This document shows positions 1 through 7,605 of a stretch of 12,402 bases of DNA, piece by piece (position 1 is the stretch's first letter; each line of letters opens with the position of its first letter). This DNA comes from Dunaliella salina. Taxonomy: Eukaryota; Chlorophyta; Chlorophyceae; Chlamydomonadales; Dunaliellaceae. The position numbers and the translations under genes were made by a program. Under the pieces are notes generated by a model. The model worked only from the letters and a program-made list of their open reading frames with translations, did no database searches and was not told where the DNA came from. The stretch lies in assembly GCA_002284615.2 (NCBI GenBank), contig MU069958.1, forward strand, positions 97,644-110,045, read 5' to 3'.

Positions 1-38
<38 letters not shown>
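1..38. repeat. (TG)19 microsatellite at left edge
   Basis: An uninterrupted TG dinucleotide run starts at base 1, so the true tract probably extends beyond the window. A similar run closes the window on the right. Such tracts can adopt Z-DNA and are slippage-prone. Confidence 0.97.
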
Positions 39-39
<1 letters not shown>

Positions 40-406
40 CGCTCATATGCATGCAACTCTTGTAAGACATGAGCATTGTTTGCATGCATAAGTAATGCTG
101 GGTAAGGTGTACACAGAAATACTGAATGCAGCTCTAGGCAGGGGCTTTTTGGTTGCAGTCGCCTAAAAGACTGTTGCTCCGCTTTCTACTCACAGAATAC
201 CAAATAGGCTGTTCAAAGTTTGAAACTGCGCATGATGGTGCATCTGATAGGTGTGTTTTGGCCATGTGTGATGCAGCTTTTTCAGGCTTCATGAAACGGT
301 GTTTAATTTATGATGAAGATTTGCAATGTTCTGTGCCAGGCAAAGAGAATGGTGCTCGTCTGTTCCTTGCCTGTCCCATTAATTAAGGCTCCTTGACTGT
401 ATGCAG
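39..406. other. No supported gene
   Basis: A 77-codon plus-strand open frame at 153-386 exists, but it has AT-rich codon use unlike the clpB exons of this window and matches nothing I recognise. I treat the stretch as non-coding or intronic. It ends in a good 3' splice-site-like TATGCAG at 400-406, which is the reason for the next entry. Confidence 0.4.
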
Positions 407-535
407 GGAGAGATGATGAAATGTTACCGAGAAATGGAGCGCACAGCGACCATTTGCTCCTTCAACCTAATTATTGATGACTTCAGGAACGCCCGCGCTT
501 CTTTTTTGGTGATAGTGTGGGCCGCACAGCTGTAG
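407..535 (+). CDS. Possible internal exon, unknown protein
   Basis: After the acceptor-like TATGCAG ending at 406, one frame stays open for 42 codons to a TAG at 533-535. It begins with the residues GEMMKCYREMERTATICSF and has mixed charged and hydrophobic residues typical of a folded protein. A donor-like TTG/GTGATA lies near 508, so the true exon may stop there. No family is recognised. It could belong with the polyglutamine segment downstream, but no joined reading can be proven. It is too short to rule out chance, hence the low confidence. Confidence 0.22.
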   Translation, partial: GEMMKCYREMERTATICSFNLIIDDFRNARASFLVIVWAAQL

Positions 536-633
536 AAGCAGGTGATTGTCGTATATTTTCAACTCTTACCACCTTTTTTGAAGACAGAGTGGTCGCGCCA
601 TGGTCAGGTAGCAGCCAGAGGCAGTCCAAATGA

Positions 634-804
634 GGTGGGACGGTACCCAGTGCTGTACCCAGCAACCTACCTGAGAGGGCCCAGAAGAGGCTATTAGAGC
701 AGCAGCAGCAGCACCAGCAGCAGCAGCAGCAGCAACAACAACATGAACACCAACAATCCCAACAAGCACTTGGCAAAAGCCCCAACAAGGGAAGCAAACA
801 GTGA
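634..804 (+). CDS. Possible polyglutamine-bearing terminal exon
   Basis: A plus-strand frame is open from just after a TGA at 631-633 to a TGA at 802-804. It encodes a short charged stretch (PERAQKRLLE), then four Gln, His, nine Gln (mixed CAG and CAA), then a His/Gln/Ser-rich and basic tail ending GKSPNKGSKQ. Several CAG acceptor-like sites lie at 640-660, so the true start could be inside. Mixed CAG/CAA codons and the charged helix before the tract favour the plus strand over the minus-strand frames, which give poly-Cys or poly-Ala. Green algal proteins often carry such Gln tracts. Function is unknown. Confidence 0.3.
   Translation, partial: GGTVPSAVPSNLPERAQKRLLEQQQQHQQQQQQQQQHEHQQSQQALGKSPNKGSKQ
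700..741. repeat. CAG/CAA trinucleotide repeat
   Basis: Thirteen CAG or CAA triplets broken by one CAC: four CAG, CAC, six CAG, three CAA. It is in frame with the candidate polyglutamine exon on the plus strand. Confidence 0.9.
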
Positions 805-1204
805 TCAAATACTTTTTTATTGCTTCTTCCTTTACCTGTAAATGATGTGTCAAAGAGCATGGTCGCAGCCACGCTTGGTTTTGGGGCATGCAAAAGTTTA
901 TGACCACGGCAGGGCAAAAAGCAAAGAGTGCACGATGTACAGGAGTGCAGCATGGTGTGCTGTTCCCGATTTCAAAGGGAGTTCTTTTGAAAGCGGGATG
1001 CAGTGTAACACTGCAAGTCAGGTGCAATCAGGGACTTCAAAAAACTTGCAGTAGAAAACAAAGAAAGAGGACTTTGCGCAGGCTTGAGCCTCAAATTCAG
1101 GTGGCGTGCATTCAGGGAAAGTTTACCTTCTAGGGTTACCAGGTGGCAAATCTGGACTTCAATAAGCATATACAATCATTTAAACAATCCCACTTAAATA
1201 ACAT
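805..1204. other. No supported gene
   Basis: Short open frames of 60-80 codons occur on both strands, but none has domain-like sequence, splice-site support or consistent codon use. I see no structured repeat here. The retroelement remnant starts at about 1205-1211, and its exact left boundary is not visible. Confidence 0.4.
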
Positions 1205-1210
1205 CATGGG

Positions 1211-2513
1211 ATGATCCCTTCCCTCGACCTACACTCGCCAGCTGCCGACACCAATGTGGACAATCTCACACGTCAAGGTTATGAGGGTTCTACAGACCGT
1301 CTACAGAGGCACTGGGTCACCATACAGGGCCACCCCATGCGCAACAAAATACATCTTGACCCGGAAACTACCAACCCTCAAGCAGATGTCCTACCCACAA
1401 ACAAATGTGAAATCTGGTTACAACAGATTGACCTCGTGATACCAGGATCCAGCAGAGATCCTAATGGGCAACCAAAACTTCCCCTTGCAACTACCACCTA
1501 CGCAGCATGCATCTGATGACACCCAAGGGAAATGTGCAGGGATCCTCACCCCTAACCGCCTACAAATCCTGCTCCAAGCGAACAGCGCAGCCAGACAAGC
1601 TGGCCTCTATGACACCTTACTGCCCCCCGTCCAAGATGAAGCAACAGGAATCATGGGTCTCCTGCATAGGTATATCACACCTTGGAAAAGGCAATCAGAA
1701 AACAAAAGAGTCTGAATTCCTGCGCACACCAGCAAATATCCTAACAGCCCTCACACGCCATGCATTGGTTACGAAAGAAAAGCCCACAAGCCCTCTTGAC
1801 AATGATACTCACTTCACATCATACTGGAGCTCTTTTGCTCAAGACAGGGTGTTTGGAGCTAACCCTGATTTGTCTGATACCAAATTCACGGTTTTCTCCT
1901 TCTGCCATCCTACCCATGATGACGAGTTTATTTACTACCTAGTTATGCATGCCTTGTCCTGTCAAGACACTTCAAATGTGACTTCCATGCTCCTATCTAG
2001 TCAGATTGGATGGACCGAGAAAGGCTACATGCGCTGGTTTTCACCCTACCCTGATCATGCTAAAGTCCTTGCAAAATTCCCCTGTTAGATAAAAAGTTTG
2101 ACCTTCCAACCACCTGAAATCTACCTCCCTAAAGCTCCTCCAAAAACAAATGTAAGACACATGCAACTGATTGCCATATGGAACAATGAAGGAAAACAAC
2201 GACTCTTCCAAAATGATCCATACTGGCTTGAGGGCTTAAGAATTGAAATTGATCGAGGAATATGGTGCCAAACAAGCAAGTAGACAAAACACATCCCTCT
2301 CCTTTAAAGCTCCCTGCACGTGTAGAAAGAAATTGCACTTCTGCGCCAGAACACTTACAACTTGTTTGAAGTCTGCACTAAACAAAAAGATTTCAGACCT
2401 AACATACACTTATAAGAAAAGAAAAGGAAAGCCTACGCAAGCCAAAGGCTGCGTGCATTAAGGGAAGAACCTGTAACAAAAGTTAGAGGCCTCACCAGAG
2501 GACGCTCTTCCTA
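1211..2513 (+). pseudogene. Decayed retroelement ORF, N-terminal half
   Basis: A retroelement protein is spread over at least three plus-strand frames: 1211 to about 1500, about 1464-1715, then 1507-2283 with an in-frame TAG at 2086-2088. Weaker basic residues (ending GLTRGRSS) run to a TAA at 2511-2513. Pieces I recognise as typical of a retroelement protein widespread in volvocine and related green algae include a GLLHRY..PWK block (about 1655-1690), FLRTPANILTALT (about 1715-1755), FGANPDLSDTKF (about 1852-1890) and a YMRW..PYPDHAKVLAKFP block (about 2026-2082) followed by LIAIWNNEGKQ. This is recognition from memory, not a search. No reverse transcriptase motif is present, so only part of the element is here. 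At least two frameshifts and one stop mean it is dead. Confidence 0.6.
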
Positions 2514-2543
2514 AACTAGACAGAACTAGCCTAGGAAAGAGCG
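2503..2543. repeat. Inverted repeat at the retroelement junction
   Basis: Arms at 2503-2519 and 2526-2543 pair with one gap and two mismatches around a 6-base loop. The hairpin sits exactly between the plus-strand remnant and the minus-strand ORF that faces it. It may be a 3'-UTR stem-loop of the minus-strand element or a footprint of the rearrangement that joined them. Confidence 0.6.
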
Positions 2544-2553
2544 AGAGACAAAA

Positions 2554-3429
2554 CTAATGGGGATCCGGAGGATTGTTTGCCATGCCTCTGAGCGCTCGGA
2601 TTCTCCTTCTTCCATCCTCAGCCGCCTCCACGCGCCCAGCAAACCCCCTCCTAGATGCCCCCTGAAAGCAGAGTGCATGTCTAGTGTTAATGATGGTGGA
2701 TAATCTTTGGATGGCATGGTCCCTAAGCTGGGATGCTAGCGATTTAGCTTTTTGCTTGGTCAGGCCCAGATTTATAAGAGGAGTAATTGTATAATCATTG
2801 TAAATCGTGCCACCCACACCAATTAAGATGATGTGCAAGGTCACTTTATTATTTCTGTTTGGGTTTCTTAAGCTGCGTGTTTTAAGTCTGTTTATGATGT
2901 GGGAATGTTGAGCCTGCGCACGTTTTAAAGTGATGTATGGATTTGTGTCAAGGCAGAATTTAAGTTCAACAAGGTGGATGTCCCTATCTTGTGGGGGGAT
3001 CTTGGAAAGATCGAGGTGGGCTTGTCTGCCTGGGATAGTGCGCACAAAGAGAGCATCAGGGCGGCTTTGGTGCTGTACAGGTGAGGCAGTGCCATTTGGG
3101 AAAACCCAGTCTGGAATAGCGCGAGAGATGTTTTCAGGGACTTGTATGCCTTGATCCAGAAGTCTGTCATGATTGCAGCCATCCATTAGGCTAGACGTCT
3201 TATGCTGGGCAGCCCACGAGGATGTGCTCAGGTCACTTCGAGAGGCAGTGCTGGGAGGTCCGTCGCGTACTGGTAATGTTTTGACTGATCCTGAGATTTG
3301 AGGGGATCCTGAGATCTGACTGATCCTGAGATCTGAGGGGACTGATCCTGAGATCTGAGGGGACTGATCCTGAGATCTGAGGGGTGGCCTACAGTCCGAG
3401 ACTCTGGCTGATCGCTGCTGATGAAACAA
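2554..3429 (-). CDS. Retroelement C-terminal PD-(D/E)XK-like domain fragment
   Basis: This is an intact 291-codon frame. Residues 1-49 are translated minisatellite and repeat and are not native protein. The real domain starts near residue 65. Residues 123-128 (RPDALF) and 153-157 (LVELK) give the spacing and residues of a PD-(D/E)XK nuclease core: D125, E155, K157. A Gln-rich helix (AQAQHSHII) follows, then a strongly characteristic TLHIILIGVGGTIYN block at 197-211 and a C-terminal helix. I recognise this as the C-terminal domain of retroelement proteins common in volvocine-type algae; the nuclease assignment is my reading of the motif. No reverse transcriptase part is attached, so this is a 5'-truncated copy. 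It is convergent with the plus-strand remnant, from which it is 40 bp away. It may be a free-standing domestication, but truncation is simpler. Confidence 0.6.
   Translation of the reverse strand: MFHQQRSARVSDCRPPLRSQDQSPQISGSVPSDLRISQISGSPQISGSVKTLPVRDGPPSTASRSDLSTSSWAAQHKTSSLMDGCNHDRLLDQGIQVPENISRAIPDWVFPNGTASPVQHQSRPDALFVRTIPGRQAHLDLSKIPPQDRDIHLVELKFCLDTNPYITLKRAQAQHSHIINRLKTRSLRNPNRNNKVTLHIILIGVGGTIYNDYTITPLINLGLTKQKAKSLASQLRDHAIQRLSTIINTRHALCFQGASRRGFAGRVEAAEDGRRRIRALRGMANNPPDPH
3284..3384. repeat. 22-bp tandem minisatellite
   Basis: Four full units at 3284-3305, 3319-3340, 3341-3362 and 3363-3384, plus a partial unit at 3306-3318. The core contains GATCCTGAGATCTGAGGGG. The first full unit differs by one base; the last three are identical. 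The same sequence occurs once at 5812-5833 in the second copy of the direct repeat, so unit number differs between copies. Because 22 is not a multiple of three, the repeat runs through all frames of the overlapping minus-strand ORF. Confidence 0.93.
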
Positions 3430-3507
3430 TCTCAGCCAGCATCAAAGATTGAAAACAACGCTGAAAAAAATTCAAAAAAATGTACAGTCTTGATTTAGAA
3501 AGGCATT
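3362..3507. repeat. 146-bp dispersed direct repeat, copy A
   Basis: This segment recurs in the same orientation at 5811-5957 with only about three substitutions and one single-base indel, roughly 97% identity. It includes one minisatellite unit, a GGCCTACAGTCCGAG block, two A-rich stretches and ends at AAAGGCATT. Copy A runs straight into the large hairpin, while copy B runs into unrelated DNA, so the right boundary of the repeat is at about 3507. Confidence 0.93.
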
Positions 3508-3686
3508 TGTTTTCGCCTTTTGAGCCTGCTTCCTTTTTAGCCTAGGTTGGTATGTTTTCCGCTCAGCTGCCCTTCAAGGCGGATATAGGTAAGGTGACAC
3601 GCTATATCCGCCTTCAAGGGCAGCTGAGCGGAAAACATACCAACCTAGGCTAAAAAGGAAGCAGGCTCAAAAAGCGAAAACAAAGC
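3501..3686. repeat. Near-perfect long hairpin (~85-bp arms)
   Basis: The left arm 3501-3588 and right arm 3602-3686 are reverse complements with only a few differences: one mismatch in the CTTCAAGG/CTTGAAGG block and small differences near the outer ends. The loop is 13 bases (3589-3601). There is no ORF inside. Possible identities are a foldback or MITE-like element made only of terminal inverted repeats, or a long-hairpin small-RNA precursor. I see no clear target-site duplication. Confidence 0.93.
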
Positions 3687-3978
3687 CTTGCTCTGAGTTC
3701 AGAAGTGCCACTGCTGAAAGAAAAACACACACACGGTCACTGTGCATGAACAGACATGCGAAGTTAGGCACAAATTCAACTAGGTTGCATTGACTGCTTG
3801 TACGAAGTACACTCTTGTTGTATCATGTAGCACACATGATGTGTAGCAAATAAGAGAGCTGCATGACACTAAAAGAGGCCGTGATACGTTCATGGTATGC
3901 TTCAGTTCTCAGCATCCCTGCACAGATGCATTGCACTGCTTAAGAAGGTGACTTCAGATATGTCTGGTTCTGCACATG

Positions 3979-4749
3979 CTAGCATAATGGAGACATCAGG
4001 TACGGAACATGGCTTGAAGCTCTCACACAAGGCTCGATATCCTTTTGCAGTTCATCAGCCCCGAGGTACTTGCTTAAGTGCTTCCTCCCCCCAACGAATT
4101 CCATCCTGTTTTCATACATCCCCCATAACATGGCTCGGTACTTGGACGGCACTTTGGCTCCCCCATTCACTCCCCCATACCTCCTGGTAGGGTCCCACGA
4201 ATCATTGATTGTTTGTGCTATTATGTGCACTCGTGGTTGGCTGTCTTGGTCATCTCGTTGCTTGGCACCAGAGGCACCTGCATGTAAGTTTTGAACAGGT
4301 GCTGCTGCTCCTGCTACTGAGGGAGGGCAGTGCTGGTGCTGGGCAGGGTCATGCTCTCGGCTGTGCTGCTCTTGGCTGTGCAAGCGCAGGCGCTTGGTTG
4401 GGGTGGTTGGGGCTCTTCCTGCTGCAGCTGCTGTCGCTCCTGCTGCAGCTGTTGTTGCTCCTGCTGTTGCTGCTGCTGCTGCTGCTGGTGCACGTGCTGT
4501 TGGTGGATGCACAGCTGCTGCTGCTGATGCTGATGTGCGTGGTGGTGGGGCAGGTGAGGTAGGCGCCTGTGCTACTGGCGGTGCAGGCTTGCAGAGCAGC
4601 AGCTTGAGGTGCTGCCCCACTCGGCCTGTAGTGAGGTGCTGGAGGAAGGGATAGAGAACCAGTTCCCCTTCCCCACGTTTGACCAGCACCCCTGTCCCTC
4701 TGGCAAGCACCTCAAGTAAGTCCTCTGAGCATGCTACTGGTCCGTTCAT
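3979..4749 (-). CDS. Hypothetical protein, Ala/Pro/Thr-rich centre
   Basis: This 256-codon frame on the minus strand is unrecognised. Residues about 9-53 look folded (VLARGTGVLVKRGEGELVLY, then a Leu-rich helix). About 55-120 is low-complexity Ala/Pro/Thr over the CTG/CAG tract. About 125-175 is Gln/His/Asp-rich. About 180-235 again looks folded, with SWDPTRRYGG, PSKYRAMLWGMYENRMEF and GRKHLSKYLG. The apparent ATG at 4749 sits at the edge of a retrotransposon insertion, so the native N-terminus is probably lost or lies in another exon; a CTCAG acceptor-like site occurs near 4721. An alternative minus frame gives a polyglutamine stretch, and part of the plus strand also reads plausibly. It could be a host gene or another transposon ORF. 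Confidence 0.42.
   Translation of the reverse strand: MNGPVACSEDLLEVLARGTGVLVKRGEGELVLYPFLQHLTTGRVGQHLKLLLCKPAPPVAQAPTSPAPPPRTSASAAAAVHPPTARAPAAAAAATAGATTAAAGATAAAAGRAPTTPTKRLRLHSQEQHSREHDPAQHQHCPPSVAGAAAPVQNLHAGASGAKQRDDQDSQPRVHIIAQTINDSWDPTRRYGGVNGGAKVPSKYRAMLWGMYENRMEFVGGRKHLSKYLGADELQKDIEPCVRASSHVPYLMSPLC
4418..4536. repeat. Imperfect CTG/CAG-rich tract
   Basis: A run of CTG triplets mixed with CTC, TTG, GTG and CAG units; the purest part is at 4461-4487. All minus-strand frames across it are low-complexity (Ala-, Gln- or Ser-rich), which complicates assignment of the coding frame. Confidence 0.85.
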
Positions 4750-5795
4750 GGCGTCTGCTTTTCAGGTCCGTCAATTTGTTTGTGAGCACTCTCTGGCAAA
4801 TAGGCCATATGTCTCTCTGTGGCTTGGGAAGACGTATGTGGTTCCGGCTGGACTGTATGCAGGGCAGGTGTGGGGAACTGAGTACATTAAAGAGGGCAAG
4901 GAGTTTGCGAGTGACCTGCAAGTGCGGCACATGAGTTATCTAAAAAGTACGCTGGGTGTTAAACGTACCACTCCAAACTGGGCTGTTTTTGCGGGTGTGT
5001 GGTCATGAGCCGCTCCAGTTTTATTGGTTTAGATCTGTTGTTCAAACGCATAATAGCATGCTCAGGTCCAATAGCGAGACGCTGAAAAGCGTGCTGAAAG
5101 CGGATCTGAACATTCATTCTCGTGAGCCTTCTTGCTGAACTGCTCACGTTTTAGATGCCTTTCAAGGATTGCGGTGCTGTGATTCCTTTGTTGAAGCTGT
5201 GCGGCAGGGTACACCTATTTCTACTCAAGAGTTCACTGCTGACCTCAGGCACAGGTTGCGGGCAGTGTGGAGAGATGTTGAGGGAGTGAACCCTCGGGAG
5301 ACTTGCAGTAAATTGGCAACCTATCAAACTTTGTTTACAGTGCCTTTTGACCACAATGTGCGTGCCCCAGCCCGCTTACCGAGACACATGCATTTGGGTC
5401 TGTCTCAACATGTCGTAAGGAATGTTAGCCGATTCAGACTTCAGACTGGCACACAGGTTGAACGTAGAGACAGCGGCTTGGGACTCTCTCGTGTGTGATT
5501 GCTGCTCTAGTGCTGAGATTCAGGATGAAGTCCATGCCCTTTTGACGTGCAGAAACGCAGCTGTTTGTGATTTGAGGAGAAAGTATGTTACCTGTTCAAC
5601 TGCTTCTCAGGTGTTTTTTCAATGGAACAACCTTATTTACAGCAAGTTAGTGTCCAGGGTGTGCAGGATTTCTTCTTGCAACACAACAACAAGCTTAATT
5701 TGTTTATTTCTGAGCTAATGGATATTATGTTGGCTGGCGAGGACCAGTCACAGGCCGATCAGTCGAACAATCTAGCTGAAGGTCCCCAAATGTAA
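4748..5795 (+). pseudogene. LINE-type ORF2 C-terminal region, frameshifted
   Basis: Post-RT protein sequence can be followed in sections. Frame 1 runs 4748 to about 4990 (SLWLGKTYVVPAGLYAGQVW, then LGVKRTTPNW). A shift occurs near 4990-5003, then GHEPLQFYWFRSV begins. An in-frame TGA at 5136-5138 stands where the family has Trp. Reading continues through FTADLRHRLRAVWRDVEGVN. A second shift is near 5445-5455. A zinc-knuckle-like C-x2-C-x9-H-x4-C motif lies at 5494-5550. A third shift is near 5620-5655, and the true stop is TAA at 5793-5795. I recognise this as the C-terminal part of a non-LTR retrotransposon protein abundant in volvocine-type algae. Three frameshifts and a stop make it inactive, but the motif residues survive, so the insertion is not ancient. 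Confidence 0.78.
5791..5795 (+). promoter_or_regulatory. TGTAA poly(A) signal overlapping the stop
   Basis: The last codons ATG-TAA create TGTAA, the chlorophyte polyadenylation signal. Cleavage usually follows within about 10-20 bases, which would end the transcript close to 5811, where the direct repeat begins. This supports a retroelement 3' end near 5805. Confidence 0.45.
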
Positions 5796-5810
5796 ATTAG
5801 ATCTAAATCT

Positions 5811-5957
5811 GACTGATCCTGAGATCTGAGGGGTGGCCTACAGTCCGAGACTCTGGCTGATCGCAGCTGATGAAACAATCTCAGCCAGCATCAAAGATTG
5901 AAACCAACACTGAAAAAAATTCAAAAAAATTGTACAGTCTTGATTTAGAAAGGCATT
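5811..5957. repeat. 147-bp dispersed direct repeat, copy B
   Basis: Second copy of the 3362-3507 repeat, same orientation. It holds a single complete minisatellite unit instead of three identical ones. It is preceded by AAATCTGACTG, which matches the start of the array in copy A at 3313, so the difference is array contraction or expansion. After AAAGGCATT at 5949-5957 the two copies diverge completely. Confidence 0.93.
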
Positions 5958-6017
5958 GATCTCACGATCAGCCAAAACATTCTCATCCCGAAGCCCCCAT
6001 TCAGAGGCGACGCCCGA

Positions 6018-6020
<3 letters not shown>

Positions 6021-6077
<57 letters not shown>
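6021..6077. repeat. (TG)n microsatellite, 57 bp
   Basis: Uninterrupted TG run. Open frames across it are artefacts of the repeat (poly Cys-Val on one strand, poly Thr-His on the other). Confidence 0.97.
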
Positions 6078-6079
<2 letters not shown>

Positions 6080-6926
6080 GAGTTTCAGGCTCAAAAACAT
6101 CTGAGGATGTCATGTCACGTGCGGGGCAGGTCCTTGCAAAATCAAGGTAACGAGACTTATTATATGACTCCCCATCTCATGCATTTCTCTCGCAATGGTA
6201 TCCTTTTAGTATAATTGCTCCAAAGGAACCGGGTGGACACGGATGGCACCAGAATTTAAAGATTTCTAGCTGAGCCTTTTAACAAGCTTTGTTGAATGTG
6301 TTGAGCAGCCAGACTTCATGGCTGAAGGCTACACAACACCCCTGTTTGGGGGGGGGGGGGGTTGTCCAGCTCAGTTGATTTTGACGCCCAAGACAGTCAA
6401 GTTCGATGTTTCCATACACCTTTGATTGCTGTCTGGACTGAAGCTTATATTCTCCTCATTGCAATTCAGCTGCCCCCACTTTCAGGTGCGGTTCTGAAAT
6501 CCAACAATCCAAGCGCAGCCACTTGTCGGAAGGTCAAATGTTCAGTCAAGAAAAGTGGACATGTGTAGGGTTGGCTAGATCCGTAGGTGTATCGAACACA
6601 CAGAAGATACAGGTGCAGAAGTATGAGAAAAGTTGGGACTGGCCATTCCTGTGTATGTGCCCTGAGGCATTTTGGTGATGGTGATGACTGTTCGGTCTTT
6701 AATCAAAAAGCCAGCAAGGATCTCGATTCAAATCATAGAGTGGGTAGCACAGCACAGAGATGATTAATTTCCATCTAAGTCAAACACAGTTGTGTTCAGG
6801 TGGGTCTTCACAGTGCAGAAAAAAACAAGGCTTGATGAGCTTTATGTCTTGGCCTTCTAGAGTTCAATAGCCAAATAGGTCAACATAAAAAAAAGGGCTC
6901 TGGACTGCAATTACGCTAGCCTTTAC
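6078..6926. other. No supported gene; contains a 14-G homopolymer
   Basis: I see no domain-like reading frame here. A 68-codon plus-strand frame at 6362-6568 has no recognisable content. A run of 14 G lies at 6348-6361; it is prone to sequencing error and could form a quadruplex only with other G-tracts, which are not nearby. Confidence 0.5.
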
Positions 6927-7040
6927 CCATGCCTTGATTGACTGGGCTTCGTGCTCATCCTCAAACGACACTCGGATGGAATCACCATGAAAAGCGAAGA
7001 AAGAGCATGCATTCATGTCGTGGCTTTCTTCGCCCATGCC
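6927..7040 (-). CDS. Possible internal exon, unknown protein
   Basis: On the minus strand, an acceptor-like TACTGTCAG precedes 7040 and a donor-like GG/GTAAAG follows 6927. Between them are exactly 38 codons in phase 0, with no stop, containing SIRVSFEDEHEAQSIKAW, an acidic stretch that looks like folded protein. The same phase-0 layout is used by the clpB exons on this strand. It lies more than 1 kb beyond the inferred clpB stop, so it probably belongs to a separate gene whose other exons I cannot identify. No family is recognised. Confidence 0.3.
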
Positions 7041-7052
7041 CTGACAGTACAA

Positions 7053-7540
7053 TCATGGCTCCATTGAGAAGATGAGGACAAGGCAGACCAGAAAAAAGAA
7101 GCGTTTGGCCTGGCCATGCCAACCCCCGAGGATGGTTTAATGGCAGCACTCTATCTCCCCCCCCTCCCCCCCGCCCTGATTGAACTAGACAAAGACGAAA
7201 ACAAAGAAAAATGACTCAGGCTCGTCACCCCCTGCCCTGTGAATTTTTTTAGCTTTCCCTAAATGCTATCTTCCACTCCAATGGTGGAGGCACGCTCTGA
7301 TACATCATTTCCAGTACCATGCCGCGCACAGTAGTACCGATCAGCAATAGGAGTAAGGTGCACTCCTGGAGTTGAGCATGCCAGGCATGGTGGCTCTTAC
7401 CCACAACTCAACATCCCGCACCGTGTTCAGGGGTGCCTGTCACAACAATCTAAGAAAGCGCAAGCTCAAGCTTCAAAGCCTCAAGAGTAAACCTCGCACA
7501 GCACAGCTCAAAAATTTTTGTTGGAGGGAGGATCAAGTAC

Positions 7541-7543
<3 letters not shown>
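7053..7543. other. No supported gene
   Basis: A C-rich tract at 7157-7172 is the only clear low-complexity feature. Open frames here are short and unconvincing, and the plus-strand frame from 7372 runs into the CA repeat. Confidence 0.45.

Positions 7544-7604
<61 letters not shown>
7544..7604. repeat. (CA)n microsatellite, 61 bp
   Basis: Uninterrupted CA run, the inverse orientation of the (TG) tracts at 1, 6021 and 12337. Overlapping open frames are repeat artefacts. Confidence 0.97.

Positions 7605-7605
<1 letters not shown>

Larger units (their letters stand above)
4740..5810 (+). mobile_element. 5'-truncated non-LTR retrotransposon tail
   Basis: Only the region after the reverse transcriptase of a LINE-type element is present, the usual outcome of aborted target-primed reverse transcription. 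The left edge lies at about 4740, inside or beside the minus-strand hypothetical ORF. The right edge lies just after the stop and poly(A) signal at 5791-5795 and just before the direct repeat at 5811. The exact ends and any target-site duplication cannot be fixed by eye. Confidence 0.7.

Noticed and set aside
483..1027. Two long minus-strand frames of about 155 codons with poly-Cys and poly-Ala/Val runs
   Set aside because: They are shadows of the CAG tract; the peptide is cysteine- and tryptophan-rich in a way typical of antisense repeats.
3284..3384. Possible CRISPR array from regularly spaced 22-bp repeats
   Set aside because: Units are directly adjacent with no spacers; this is a minisatellite in eukaryotic DNA.
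3362..5957. Direct repeats as LTRs of one retrotransposon
   Set aside because: They lack TG...CA ends, primer-binding and polypurine signals, and the enclosed coding remnant is of non-LTR type and itself truncated.
5838..6150. Open frames with (TH)n or (CV)n runs, also at 7372-7919
   Set aside because: Produced by the TG/CA microsatellites, which contain no stops in any frame.
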